Assembly: GCA_964396265.1 (NCBI GenBank)
Contig: CAYNEM010000003.1
Span: forward strand, 96,153-160,152
DNA from: EA-27 sp964396265
GTDB taxonomy: Archaea; Thermoplasmatota; Thermoplasmata; RBG-16-68-12; EA-27
Direction: 5' to 3'
DNA: 64,000 nucleotides
This document shows, in pieces, positions 25,257-33,986 of this stretch. Numbering within the stretch: the first letter of the stretch is position 1; every line of letters begins with the position of its first letter. The notes under the pieces were generated by a model. It was given only the letters and a program-made list of their open reading frames with translations, made no database searches and had not been told where the DNA came from. The translations under genes were made by a program, and so were the position numbers.

Positions 25257-25400
25257 GTTCTCGGACCTCCAAAAAGGTTTCCATCTCCGACCTCGGGATA
25301 CCGAGTTCTCAATTAGAATCAGACGCGTACATGCAACGAGAAGTCAGGCACGGGCTAGGCTCGGCGAACTCCTTCGAGGATTCGTCGCAAACTGCGGTAG

Positions 25401-25408
25401 CTTAATAC
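25401..25408 (+). promoter_or_regulatory. TATA box of the ABCE1 gene
   Basis: CTTAATAC centred 29 nt before ATG 25434, with no Shine-Dalgarno in between; this points to a leaderless or nearly leaderless message. Confidence 0.5.
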
Positions 25409-25433
25409 CAAAGCGCCACATCGGAAACCTTCC

Positions 25434-27215
25434 ATGCGCGTCGCGGTCGTCTTCAAGGACCGTTGCCAGCCGAACCGGTGTAACCACGAGTGCATGGCGT
25501 TCTGCCCGCCGCAGCGCACGGGGACCGAGGTCATCTGGATCGACGAGGAGACGGGCAAGGCCGCAATCAGCGAGGAGACGTGCATTTCCTGTGGAATATG
25601 TATTCGCAAATGCCCATTCGACGCGATCCGTATCATCGGCCTCCCCGAGCCGTTGAAGGAGGATCTGATCCACCAGTACGGCCGGAACGAGTTCCGGTTG
25701 TTCCGCCTCCCCGCGCCACGCAAGGACGGCATCACCGGGATTCTCGGCCCGAACGGGATCGGGAAGACGACTGCCCTGTCAATCCTCTCCGGCGAGGTGT
25801 GCCCCAACCTTGGACACTATCGCCGCAAGCGACCGCACTGGGACGAGGTGCTCGAGGAGTTCAAGGGCACTGAGCTGCACGACTACTTCGCGCGAATCGC
25901 GGACAAGAAGCTGCGCGCGGCGTTGAAGCCGCAGTATGTGGACAAGCTCTCGAAGGCGCACTCGGGCCAGGTGCGGGCACTCCTCAAAAAGGTCGATGAG
26001 TCCGGGCGGCTCGGCGAGGTCGCCGACGCGTTGAACATGCGCTCGTTCCTCGAACATGAGCTCCGCACGCTGTCCGGCGGGGAGCTGCAGAAGGTCGCAA
26101 TCGCCGCCACGCTCCTGAAGGACGCCGACGTGTACTTCTTCGACGAGCCCTCGTCGTACCTCGACATCCACGAGCGCCTCCGGGTCGCGCGCGTGATCCA
26201 TGGGATGTCGGAGAGGAAGCAGGTCGTCGTCGTGGAGCACGACCTCGCGGTGCTGGACTTCCTCGCGGACCACGTGTACCTCCTGTACGGGTCGGAGGGC
26301 GCGTACGGGGTCGTCGCGCAGCCCCACCCCGTGCGGACGGCAATCAACGTGTACCTCCAGGGGTACCTCAAGGAGGAGAACATGCGGTTCCGGGACCGGG
26401 CGATCACCTTCGAGGTCCGCCCGCCGCGCGGGGAGTGGAAGTCCGCGGAGTTGCTGCGGTTCGAGGGTCTCACGAAGACGTACGACGGGTTCGCGCTCGA
26501 GGTCGAGGGCGGACGGCTGCGCAAGGGCGAGGTCGTCGGCGTCGTCGGTCCGAACGCGACCGGCAAGACGACGTTCGTGAAGATGCTCGCGGGCGTGGAG
26601 AGCCCTACGAGCGGGACGGTCGAGGGGAAATGGGCGGTGTCGTACAAGCCGCAGTACCTCGAGAGCGCGTACGAGGGCACGGTGCGGGCGTTGCTCGTGG
26701 AGGCGGTCGGGAAGAAGGCGGAGTCCGGGTACTTCGAGGCCGAGATCGGGGAGCCGCTCCGGGTCAAGCCGATGATGGAGCGGGATGTGGCGTCGCTCTC
26801 TGGGGGCGAACTGCAGCGTGTGGCCGTGGCCCTGTGCCTCGCACGGGACGCGGACATCTACCTGATCGACGAGCCGTCCGCGTACTTGGACTCGAACCAG
26901 CGGATGGAGACCGCGAAGACGATCCGCCGCGTGATGGAGAAGGAGGGGAAGACGGGGCTCATCGTGGACCACGACGTCTACTTCATCGACCTCGTGAGCG
27001 ACTCGATCATGGTGTTTGGCGGCGAGCCCGGGGTGCGTGGCGTGGGGCGCGGCCCCTTCGACATGCGTGCGGGGATGAACGAGTTCCTGCGGGACGTGGG
27101 CGTCACCTTCCGGCGCGACAACGAGACGAACCGGCCCCGGATCAACAAGGAGGCGTCGCGCCTGGACCGGGAACAGAAGTCCGCGGGCGAGTACTACTAC
27201 GCGGTCGCGGAATAG
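25434..27215 (+). CDS. ABCE1/RLI ribosome-recycling ATPase
   Basis: A 593-residue ABCE1 orthologue of standard length. The N-terminal Fe-S domain carries two [4Fe-4S] sites (CQPNRCNHECMAFCPP and CISCGICIRKCPFDA). Two ABC domains follow, with Walker A GPNGIGKTTAL and GPNATGKTTFV, signature LSGGELQ in both, and Walker B motifs ending DEPSSYLD and DEPSAYLD. With aRF1/aPelota it splits ribosomes after termination or stalling. It is a single-copy archaeal-eukaryotic gene and one of the best taxonomic markers here. Its start is ATG 25434. Confidence 0.98.
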   Translation: MRVAVVFKDRCQPNRCNHECMAFCPPQRTGTEVIWIDEETGKAAISEETCISCGICIRKCPFDAIRIIGLPEPLKEDLIHQYGRNEFRLFRLPAPRKDGITGILGPNGIGKTTALSILSGEVCPNLGHYRRKRPHWDEVLEEFKGTELHDYFARIADKKLRAALKPQYVDKLSKAHSGQVRALLKKVDESGRLGEVADALNMRSFLEHELRTLSGGELQKVAIAATLLKDADVYFFDEPSSYLDIHERLRVARVIHGMSERKQVVVVEHDLAVLDFLADHVYLLYGSEGAYGVVAQPHPVRTAINVYLQGYLKEENMRFRDRAITFEVRPPRGEWKSAELLRFEGLTKTYDGFALEVEGGRLRKGEVVGVVGPNATGKTTFVKMLAGVESPTSGTVEGKWAVSYKPQYLESAYEGTVRALLVEAVGKKAESGYFEAEIGEPLRVKPMMERDVASLSGGELQRVAVALCLARDADIYLIDEPSAYLDSNQRMETAKTIRRVMEKEGKTGLIVDHDVYFIDLVSDSIMVFGGEPGVRGVGRGPFDMRAGMNEFLRDVGVTFRRDNETNRPRINKEASRLDREQKSAGEYYYAVAE

Positions 27216-27252
27216 GTCAATCGGTCGGGACTGTTCCCGATCTTGGCGGCGT

Positions 27253-28150
27253 CAGGCCACAACGAACGCGAGTCCGGACCAGAGCGTGGACGATGGCACG
27301 TCGGCTGCGTTCGTAGGTTCCGGATCAACGGATAACGTTGGGATCGCGAACTACACGTGGACCTTCACGGACGGCGTTGCCGTGACGCTCTACGGGGTGG
27401 CTCCGACGCACTTGTTCGCGCAGCCCGGCACGTACGCTGTCACGCTCACGGTGAGGGACAAGGCCGGCAACACGGACACGGACACGATGACCGTCACGAT
27501 CCTCGATGCGACCTCCCCGATCGCGAATGCCGGCGGGGACGTCTCGGTGGTGGAGAACGCGAGCGTGAGCTTCGACGGAACGGGCTCGACGGACGACGTG
27601 GGGATCGTCAACTACACCTGGGACTTCGGAGACGGGACGACCGGGTACGACTCCACGACGACCCACGTCAACGGAGGCGCGGGTGTGTTCACGGTCACGC
27701 TCACGGTGCGCGACGCCGCCGGCAACACGGACACGGACAAGCGTATCGTCACAGGTCCTACGGGACACGGACGGCGACAGGACGGCGGACGGCACCGATA
27801 CGGACGATGACGGCGATGGAATGCCGGACGATTGGGAGACGGAACACGGCCTCGATCCCTTGGATCCATCGGACGCGTCGGGGGACCCGGACGGCGACGG
27901 CGTGACGAACCTCCAGGAGTTCCGGAACGGGAGCGACCCGAATGTGGCCGAAGGGCTCGGCTCGTGGGTCTGGCTCGTCGTTGCCCTCCCCGTGATCGGG
28001 GGCCTCGCGGCGGGGCTGGTGTTGCGCCGTCGCCGCGCGTCGCCTCCGCAGAAGGCGAAGAAGACCAAGGAGCCGGAGTCCGAAGTGGAGCCGGAAGAGG
28101 ACGAGGAGATGGACCCAGACGAGGAGTTGGACTCGGAAGAGGACCTGTAG
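27253..28150 (+). pseudogene. Decayed PKD-domain surface protein
   Basis: Two PKD domains can be read in one frame from about 27253 (first: SPDQSVDDGTSAAFVGSGST; second: VVENASVSFDGTGSTDDVGI with YTWDFGDGT). Near 27745-27765 the frame must shift to continue with DTDGDRTADGTDTDDDGDGM, a thrombospondin-3-like Ca2+ loop, then PDDWETEHGLDPLDPSDASG, a membrane helix (VWLVVALPVIGGLAAGLVL) and an acidic tail ending at 28150. There is no signal peptide and no good start; the 5' end lies only 37 nt after the ABCE1 stop. Intact relatives in this window have the same order, so this is a truncated remnant with a frameshift. A single sequencing error could explain the frameshift but not the missing N-terminus. 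Confidence 0.75.
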
Positions 28151-28544
28151 ACCTCGCGGGAAGGCGGCGGGACGCGGATCGTCCCGCCGCGGGTTTCACG
28201 CTCCCTCGGTCCGGATGGGCTCCGTCGAGGTGGGCGATTCGGAGGTCCGATGGACGGTCGACAGGTCTCTGCGGGATGACGAGACGGATCGACCGCGGGT
28301 CGAATCGAGGTGTCGCGGTGCCCGTCCTCGTTCTCTCGACGGGCACGATTTGACGGAATGGATTGAAACGAATCAATAGAGTAATCGAATGTAACGATTG
28401 TATTTACTGAGCCTTCAACCCACCCTCGGCATCGGTGGCCTGCGTGGGCAGCGCCGCAGGGACCCGTCGTACCTTCTCGCCCCCTCGTGAGGATCAGCCT
28501 GCCACCCCCCATGTAACCCATGTACTCCCTTCCGGAGGCCCCCC
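28151..28544 (+). promoter_or_regulatory. Intergenic region and promoter of the NrfCD-DOMON operon
   Basis: No gene is seen in these 394 nt. It holds the hairpin at 28164-28190 and a second one (GTGCCCGTC 28318-28326 with GACGGGCAC 28338-28346). After these lies an unusually AT-rich stretch, 28355-28412, containing an imperfect inverted repeat AATCG-7nt-CGATT (28383-28399) next to GTATTTA (28400-28406), a possible TATA box. If that box is used, the leader of the first gene is over 100 nt. The inverted repeat could be an operator for the HTH protein encoded just downstream. Confidence 0.45.
28164..28190 (+). terminator. Terminator-like hairpin after the PKD remnant
   Basis: A perfect 11-bp GC-rich stem (28164-28174 with 28180-28190) closes a 5-nt loop, 13 nt after the stop at 28150, and is followed by GGGTTTC. 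The T-run is short, so termination is plausible but unproven. Confidence 0.5.
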
Positions 28545-29333
28545 GTGAACGAGCAGGCGGCCTCCTCATCCCTTCCCAGGTCTAACCCTCCTATGATCCC
28601 GACCATCGGAATGCACGCGTACACGGCGCTCGCGAGCTGGGCCCGGGCGCGGATGTTGGATGCGCTCACGACCCGGGAGTTGACGGTCCCTGACCTCTCG
28701 AAGAAGCTGGGCCTCCACCGGGCCACCGTCCGTTACCACTTGACGTTTCTCCTGAATCAACAACTCATCGAGGAAACGAAGCCCGCGGAGCATAAGGGGG
28801 CGGGTCGGCCCGCGATGATGTACCGGGCCTCGCGGCACGCCCGCCTCCCGAATTTCCCAAGCCGTAACTTCGAGCTGCTCGCCCAGATTGCGCTCCGGAC
28901 GATGGCGGAGGAAATCGGGAAGGAGCGCTCCGTCGAGATCCTGCGTGCGAAGGGCGTGGAGTTCGGCAGGGCCCTAATCGAGGAGGCTGCGGAGAAGTCT
29001 GGGATCCGGCGGTGGACGCCGGAGGCGTTCCAGCGCGCGGTCGTGGACGGGGCGATGCGGTCCTTCGGCGTCTCGAGCCTCGTGCTCTCGCGCGATACGA
29101 CGAGCCTCTCCTTCCGGTGCTTCAGCTGCCCGTTCCTCGAAGTCGCGGAGCGGATGTCCGACCTCGTCTGCGACTCCCTCGATCAGGGGTTCCACGACGG
29201 GATCGACGAGGCGCTCGGGGACGTGCGGACCAAGCGGGTCACGTGCATGGGTCACGGGGATTCGTATTGCGAGTACCGGATGACATGGGCCGCCAGGATG
29301 CGCGGAAAGAACCGGAAGGTGCCGAATGGCTGA
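28545..29333 (+). CDS. HTH regulator with Cys-rich sensor domain, heads NrfCD operon
   Basis: A 262-residue regulator. Residues about 25-95 are an ArsR-like winged helix (MLDALTTRELTVPDLSKKLG then LHRATVRYHLTFLL and wing GRPAMMYRAS). The C-terminal half has FRCFSCPFLEVAERMSDLVC and, near the end, CMGHGDSYCEYRM. This C-x2-C...C...C-x-G-H/D-x-x-C-x-Y/F arrangement resembles the predicted ArsR-type family with metal- or Fe-S-binding C-terminal domains. The start GTG 28545 has GGAGG seven nt upstream; ATG 28593 is an alternative. Its end overlaps the ferredoxin start by 8 nt. A redox or metal signal controlling the operon is a reasonable inference. Confidence 0.85.
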   Translation: MNEQAASSSLPRSNPPMIPTIGMHAYTALASWARARMLDALTTRELTVPDLSKKLGLHRATVRYHLTFLLNQQLIEETKPAEHKGAGRPAMMYRASRHARLPNFPSRNFELLAQIALRTMAEEIGKERSVEILRAKGVEFGRALIEEAAEKSGIRRWTPEAFQRAVVDGAMRSFGVSSLVLSRDTTSLSFRCFSCPFLEVAERMSDLVCDSLDQGFHDGIDEALGDVRTKRVTCMGHGDSYCEYRMTWAARMRGKNRKVPNG

Positions 29334-30105
29334 TCCGAGTGAACGAGAGGCGTTCGAGGTGTCGCGCCGAGAGTTCCTCCGCTGGACTGGCCTCGCGGGC
29401 GTCGCGATCGCCGCCGCAGGGAGTGTGCCCTTCCTGCTCGCAGAGGCGCCGGAGCCGACCTCGGGATCTCCCGATCGGCGGCGCCGGTGGACGATGCTGA
29501 TCGACCTCCGGCGGTGCGACGGGTGCAAGAAGTGCGAGGTCGCCTGCCGCCAGGAGCACAACGTCCCAGAGGGGCAGAACTGGTTGAAGGTGTTCACCCT
29601 GACGGCCGCGAGCGGCACGTTTTTCCTGCCGCGCCCGTGCATGCACTGCGAGAACCCACCGTGCGTGAAGGTGTGCCCCGTCAACGCGACCTTCCGGAAC
29701 GAGGACGGCCTTGTCCTGATCGACGAGGATCGGTGCATTGGGTGCCGGTACTGCATGGCGGCGTGCCCCTACGACGTGCGCGTGTTCAATTGGTCGAAGC
29801 CGAAACCCCCGGAAACCCCCGAGGAGCACCCCCCGGACCCGACCTTTGGCCATCGTGACCACCGCCAAGGTGTCGTCGAGAAGTGCATGTTCTGCGCCCA
29901 CCGCCTGAAGGAGGGGCGCCTCCCCGCCTGTGTGGAGGGCTGCCCCATGCTGGCCATCTACTTCGGGGATGCGAACGAGGACTTCGTGTCCAACGGCTAC
30001 GAGCGGCTCCGGCTCTCCACGGTCCTCTCCTCGCAGCAGACGTTCCGGTACAAAGAGGAGCTGGGGACGGAGCCTCGCGTGTACTACCTGCCCGTCCGGA
30101 GGTGA
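29326..30105 (+). CDS. Tat-exported four-cluster ferredoxin subunit (NrfC/DmsB-like)
   Basis: A 259-residue electron-transfer subunit. A Tat signal lies at residues 14-40 (SRREFLRW, then a hydrophobic stretch), so the folded protein is exported. Sixteen Cys form four [4Fe-4S] sites in the NrfC/DmsB order: CDGCKKCEVAC; CMHCENPPCVKVCP; CIGCRYCMAACP; and CMFC with the later CVEGCP. The family carries electrons between the membrane NrfD quinone module and a catalytic or heme partner. The start ATG 29326 overlaps the regulator gene and the next gene follows after 4 nt. No molybdopterin or multiheme subunit is encoded nearby. Confidence 0.94.
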   Translation: MADPSEREAFEVSRREFLRWTGLAGVAIAAAGSVPFLLAEAPEPTSGSPDRRRRWTMLIDLRRCDGCKKCEVACRQEHNVPEGQNWLKVFTLTAASGTFFLPRPCMHCENPPCVKVCPVNATFRNEDGLVLIDEDRCIGCRYCMAACPYDVRVFNWSKPKPPETPEEHPPDPTFGHRDHRQGVVEKCMFCAHRLKEGRLPACVEGCPMLAIYFGDANEDFVSNGYERLRLSTVLSSQQTFRYKEELGTEPRVYYLPVRR

Positions 30106-30109
30106 GGTC

Positions 30110-31450
30110 GTGGCCAAGATCGTCGTCACACGCCTCGAGAAGTCGGTGATGCTGCCTCTCGTTCGGCCCGGCCGCTGGTACTGGGCCCTCGTGGGCGTGC
30201 TGTCGGCCATCGTCGCCTGGGCCGCCTACGCCTATACGGTCCAGCTCCAACAAGGCCTCGTCGTGACCTCGATGCGCGACCGGATCTCTTGGGGCCTCTA
30301 CGTGAGCACGTTCGTCTTCTTCATCGGCATCAGCCACGCAGGCACTCTCGTCTCCGCGATCCTCCGCGTCACGAACGCGGATTGGCGCAAGCCGATCACC
30401 CGTCTCGCGGAGGCGATCACGGTCTTCGCACTCATCGTCGGCGCCTCAATGGTGATCATCGACCTCGGCCGGCCGGACCGCCTCCTGTACATCGTCCAGT
30501 ACGGACGAATCGAGTCCCCGATTCTTTGGGACTTCACCTCGATCACGTTCTACCTCACGGGGAGCCTCCTCTACCTCTACCTCCCCCTCATCCCGGACCT
30601 GGCGACGCTGCGGGACAAGATGCCTGCGAGGGCCCGGTTCCGGCGGTGGCTCTACACCCGGTTGGCCGCCAGGTGGGAGGGCCTCCCCGAGCAGCGTCGC
30701 AGGCTCGAGCGAGCTCTCGGCGCGATGGCCATCCTGATCATCCCCGTGGCCGTGTCCGTCCACACCGTCGTCTCCTGGATCTTCGGCATGACGTTGCGTG
30801 TGGGTTGGCACAGCACGATCCTGGGACCTTACTTCGTGGTGGGGGCCATCTTCTCCGGGGTCGCGACGCTCATCATCGTGATGGCCGGCGTCCGGAAGCT
30901 CTTCCATTTGGAGGGCATCATCAAACCCATTCACTTCCGGAACCTCGGCCTCATGCTGCTCGCCCTCGACATCGTTCTCCTCTACTTCACCCTCAGCGAG
31001 TACCTGACGGCCAGCTACCCGGGCGAGACGCAGGACGTCGCCTGGCTCACCCTCCTCGGTTCCGGCCAGTTTGCCGCGATGTTCTGGTGGATGATCATCG
31101 GAGGGTTCATCGTCCCTGCGATCTTCGTCGCGGTCACCAGGGCGAAGAGCGTCCCCGCGGTCGTCATCGCCGCCATTCTCGTGAACGTGGGGATGTGGAT
31201 CGAGCGGTATCTGATCGTCGTGCCCACGATGGCGACCCCCCAGACCCCCTCGATAATCGCCCCGTACTGGCCGAGCTGGGTGGAGTGGTCCATCCTCGCC
31301 GGGGCCATCGCAGGGTTCGGACTCCTCTTGCTTGCGTTCTGCCGGTTCTTCCCCGTCGTTTCCATGTGGGAGGTCGGGGAAAAGGCGACGACTCCCCTCC
31401 CGGAGCTAACCCCGCTGCCGGAGCCGACCCCAGCGGAGGTGGCGGATTGA
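30110..31450 (+). CDS. nrfD: NrfD/PsrC-type integral membrane quinone module
   Basis: A 446-residue polytopic membrane protein of the NrfD/PsrC family, with about ten hydrophobic helices (for example WYWALVGVLSAIVAWAAYAY, LYVSTFVFFIGISHAGTL, AITVFALIVGASMVIIDLG). The motif ISHAGTLVSAILR and the following DLGRPDR match the conserved quinone-site region. Such proteins exchange electrons between membrane quinols and the NrfC-like ferredoxin, with or without proton translocation. The frame opens earlier at 29930, but GGAGGTGA five nt before GTG 30110 sets the start. Its stop overlaps the next start as TTGA. Confidence 0.93.
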   Translation: MAKIVVTRLEKSVMLPLVRPGRWYWALVGVLSAIVAWAAYAYTVQLQQGLVVTSMRDRISWGLYVSTFVFFIGISHAGTLVSAILRVTNADWRKPITRLAEAITVFALIVGASMVIIDLGRPDRLLYIVQYGRIESPILWDFTSITFYLTGSLLYLYLPLIPDLATLRDKMPARARFRRWLYTRLAARWEGLPEQRRRLERALGAMAILIIPVAVSVHTVVSWIFGMTLRVGWHSTILGPYFVVGAIFSGVATLIIVMAGVRKLFHLEGIIKPIHFRNLGLMLLALDIVLLYFTLSEYLTASYPGETQDVAWLTLLGSGQFAAMFWWMIIGGFIVPAIFVAVTRAKSVPAVVIAAILVNVGMWIERYLIVVPTMATPQTPSIIAPYWPSWVEWSILAGAIAGFGLLLLAFCRFFPVVSMWEVGEKATTPLPELTPLPEPTPAEVAD

Positions 31451-32556
31451 AGCGCCTGCTGAGGGTCGCGATGCTCGTCGCGGTCGTCCTTGCGGCGATG
31501 CTGCCCCTCCCACCGGCCGCCGCGGCCCCCGTCACGGTTCCCTTCGGGAGGCCCGTGACCGCCGTCGTCGACGGCATCGTGAATCCGGGCGAGTACGCGG
31601 GCTCCTTCACCGACCCCGTCACGGGCATGACAGTTTCGTGGGTCCACGACGACGTGAACCTCAGCGTCGGCTTCGTCAGCGTGGGGACGGGATGGGCGGG
31701 GATCGGCTTCGGCCCGGAGGGCGTCCTCATGGACGGATCGAACATCATCATCGGATACATCCTCGGTGCGGCGACGGTGATCTCGGACGAGTATGGGGTG
31801 GGGCTCAACCACATCGCCGACATCGGCCTCGGAGGGCGCGATGACATCCTCGAACGCGCGGGAAGCGAGGCCTCCGGCAGGACAACGCTGGAGTTCCGGA
31901 TTCCCCTGGACACCGGCGACGCCTACGACATCGCGCTGCGGACGGGGAAGACCTTCTCGCTCCTCTTGGCCTACCATGACTCTGCGGATGATCTCATCAC
32001 CCTCCACACGAGCGCCTCCGCCGGATCCTTCATCCTTGAACGTGATCCGAACCGAGTCCCGACGCGTCGGGCATCCCTTGGGCTCGACGGCCTGGGAGAG
32101 CCGCGAGAGGCGGCGAACGTCACCCTCGTCGCGCAGCTAATCGGGGATGACTCGCTCCCCATGGCCTTGGCGGTCATCGACTTCTTCGTGAACACGTCCG
32201 TGGGGGGAGGCTTCCTCGGGGCTGCGGAGACGGACGCCCAGGGGTTCGCCCGGCTCAACTACACGTTCCTGTCGCCGGGTCCCTTCCGGTTCGTCGCGCG
32301 ATTCGAGGGGGACCTCGAGTACGTGGCCGTCGAGGCGAACACGACGCTCGTCGCGGAAGGCTCCCTGGGGCCACCGGTCCTGTCGACGTGGGACCTTGCG
32401 GTTCGCGCTTTGATCTTCGCGACGCTGGCGGGGGTCGCCTCCGTCTATGCTTTCGTCGTCGTCCAGATCCTCTTGATTCGAAGGATAAGCGTCGCGCCCC
32501 GTCGGACCTGGGGTCGACGCAGGGGACCCAAGGCAGATCGAGGTGGAGACACATGA
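31447..32556 (+). CDS. Membrane-anchored DOMON (probable heme b) protein
   Basis: A 369-residue protein starting at TTG 31447, which overlaps the nrfD stop and has GGAGG at good distance. A signal peptide (residues 1-27) leads to a DOMON domain (about 30-195): the strands VSWVHDDVNLSVGFVS and GWAGIGFGPEG, then LMDGSNIIIGY. Met95 in that motif and His177 or His187 occupy places used as axial heme ligands in DOMON cytochromes such as that of cellobiose dehydrogenase. An Ig-like domain (about 215-305) and a C-terminal helix (ALIFATLAGVASVYAFVVVQ) follow. DOMON domains bind heme b or sugars; beside NrfCD a heme role is more likely. It could receive electrons on the outer face. Confidence 0.82.
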   Translation: MKRLLRVAMLVAVVLAAMLPLPPAAAAPVTVPFGRPVTAVVDGIVNPGEYAGSFTDPVTGMTVSWVHDDVNLSVGFVSVGTGWAGIGFGPEGVLMDGSNIIIGYILGAATVISDEYGVGLNHIADIGLGGRDDILERAGSEASGRTTLEFRIPLDTGDAYDIALRTGKTFSLLLAYHDSADDLITLHTSASAGSFILERDPNRVPTRRASLGLDGLGEPREAANVTLVAQLIGDDSLPMALAVIDFFVNTSVGGGFLGAAETDAQGFARLNYTFLSPGPFRFVARFEGDLEYVAVEANTTLVAEGSLGPPVLSTWDLAVRALIFATLAGVASVYAFVVVQILLIRRISVAPRRTWGRRRGPKADRGGDT

Positions 32557-33986
32557 GCGACAGATTTGTGAAAAGCGTTGTGAGCAAGCGGCGGAGAACG
32601 AAACCGGGCATGGTGGCGGTACTGATCCTCTTGGCGGTCATCCTGGCCGGAACGCCATTCCTGGCGCGTCCGGTCATGGCGGGGACCTTGAATCCCAACG
32701 TGGTCGGTTTCGGGGCCTCGCCGTCCTACATCAATCTCGCCATGACGACCACCGTCACGGTCGAGATCGGGTCGAGCTACGGGGCCGGCCTGGACGACTA
32801 CCGCGCGACGGTGACCGCGCCTGGCGGCGGGACGGCCACGGCCTGGTACAACTTCACCGCCATCGGCTCGCTTGCCGTGGTCTACGGGGACGCGACCTCG
32901 GGTTTCAATGCCCCTGTGGGTCTCGTTGGGACCTACGAACTTCGGCTGGAGTACTTCAACGGCACCGCCTTCTCACTCGCTGCGATCGCCGAGTTCTCCG
33001 CCACGGATCAACTTCTCGTCATCACAGAGGCTGCCACCGCGTCGAACGAGTTCACGGACGTCCACAACTGCCCGGTCGCCCAGGAGTTCCAGCGGGGCGG
33101 AGAGGTCATCGCGCGGGCCTACGTGCGTTACGCTTCCACGGGGGAGATCGTGAACGGCACGAGCGTCCCCTCCGCCCGGGGGAACATCACCGGCACGCTC
33201 TTCGGGCTCACGAAGACGCTCACCTGGCAGAACGTGTACCAGTTCTGGCGCGCGGCGTTCTTCCCCACGTGGAACCAGTCCACCGGCGTCATCGTGTTCA
33301 CCGCCGACGCGAGCGACGGGCGGGGGAACACCGGCACGGGCTCTTCCTTCCCCATCGGCCTCACGGCATGGAAGATCATCCCTGCAATCCTGAAGGTCGT
33401 TCCTCGCGTCCTCAATGAGAGCGGGGCCGCGGCCGTCGTCTACGAGCCGGGCGACACCGTCCGCATCGAGGCCCGTGTGACCTACGAATCCCACAAGGCC
33501 CACAACGCGGCGTTCCCCGGCCCGCTGAACGCAACGCGGGGAGGCCTGGTCACCGCGGTCCTGGGGCACGGCGCTTTCGATGCGACGTCCGGCCAGTTCG
33601 CAACCACAGTGGCCACGCTCACCCTCGTGCACAACGCCGCGACGGAGAACTGGTCTGCGGAGTATATCGTCAAGGACACAGACCCCTTGCGGGCCGACCT
33701 CCAGGTGTACATCAGCGCCTCGGATGGTGCGGGCTCGCCCCCGAACACGGGGAAGGTGTTCACCACGATGTTCGCCTTCCAGGCGGCACCCCCTTCGCCG
33801 CCGCCACCCCCGCCTGCGGGTCTCGACGCCACGGTCGTCGGGGCAATCTCCCTGTTGCTCCTCGTGGCAGGGGTCGGGGCTGGCGTCTTCTTGGGACGCC
33901 GTGGACGCGGTGGGACCCCCTCGGAGGCCAAAGCCAAGCATGAGACCGAGGAGGAATGGGAAGTCAAGGAGGAGGAATCGAAATGA
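32553..33986 (+). CDS. Membrane-anchored Ig-like surface protein of the NrfCD operon
   Basis: A 477-residue protein with an N-terminal signal anchor (GMVAVLILLAVILAGTPFLA), beta-rich repeats of Ig-like type and a C-terminal helix (ISLLLLVAGVGAGVFLG) before a charged tail. Two similar sections start FGASPSYINLAMTTTVTVEI and, later, VVYEPGDTVRIEARVTY. A single pair of Cys would be limited to the N-terminal part (NCPVAQEF). ATG 32553 overlaps the DOMON stop (ATGA) and follows GGTGGAG. No known enzymatic motif was seen; its tight coupling suggests it helps build or anchor the complex. Confidence 0.78.
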   Translation: MSDRFVKSVVSKRRRTKPGMVAVLILLAVILAGTPFLARPVMAGTLNPNVVGFGASPSYINLAMTTTVTVEIGSSYGAGLDDYRATVTAPGGGTATAWYNFTAIGSLAVVYGDATSGFNAPVGLVGTYELRLEYFNGTAFSLAAIAEFSATDQLLVITEAATASNEFTDVHNCPVAQEFQRGGEVIARAYVRYASTGEIVNGTSVPSARGNITGTLFGLTKTLTWQNVYQFWRAAFFPTWNQSTGVIVFTADASDGRGNTGTGSSFPIGLTAWKIIPAILKVVPRVLNESGAAAVVYEPGDTVRIEARVTYESHKAHNAAFPGPLNATRGGLVTAVLGHGAFDATSGQFATTVATLTLVHNAATENWSAEYIVKDTDPLRADLQVYISASDGAGSPPNTGKVFTTMFAFQAAPPSPPPPPPAGLDATVVGAISLLLLVAGVGAGVFLGRRGRGGTPSEAKAKHETEEEWEVKEEESK

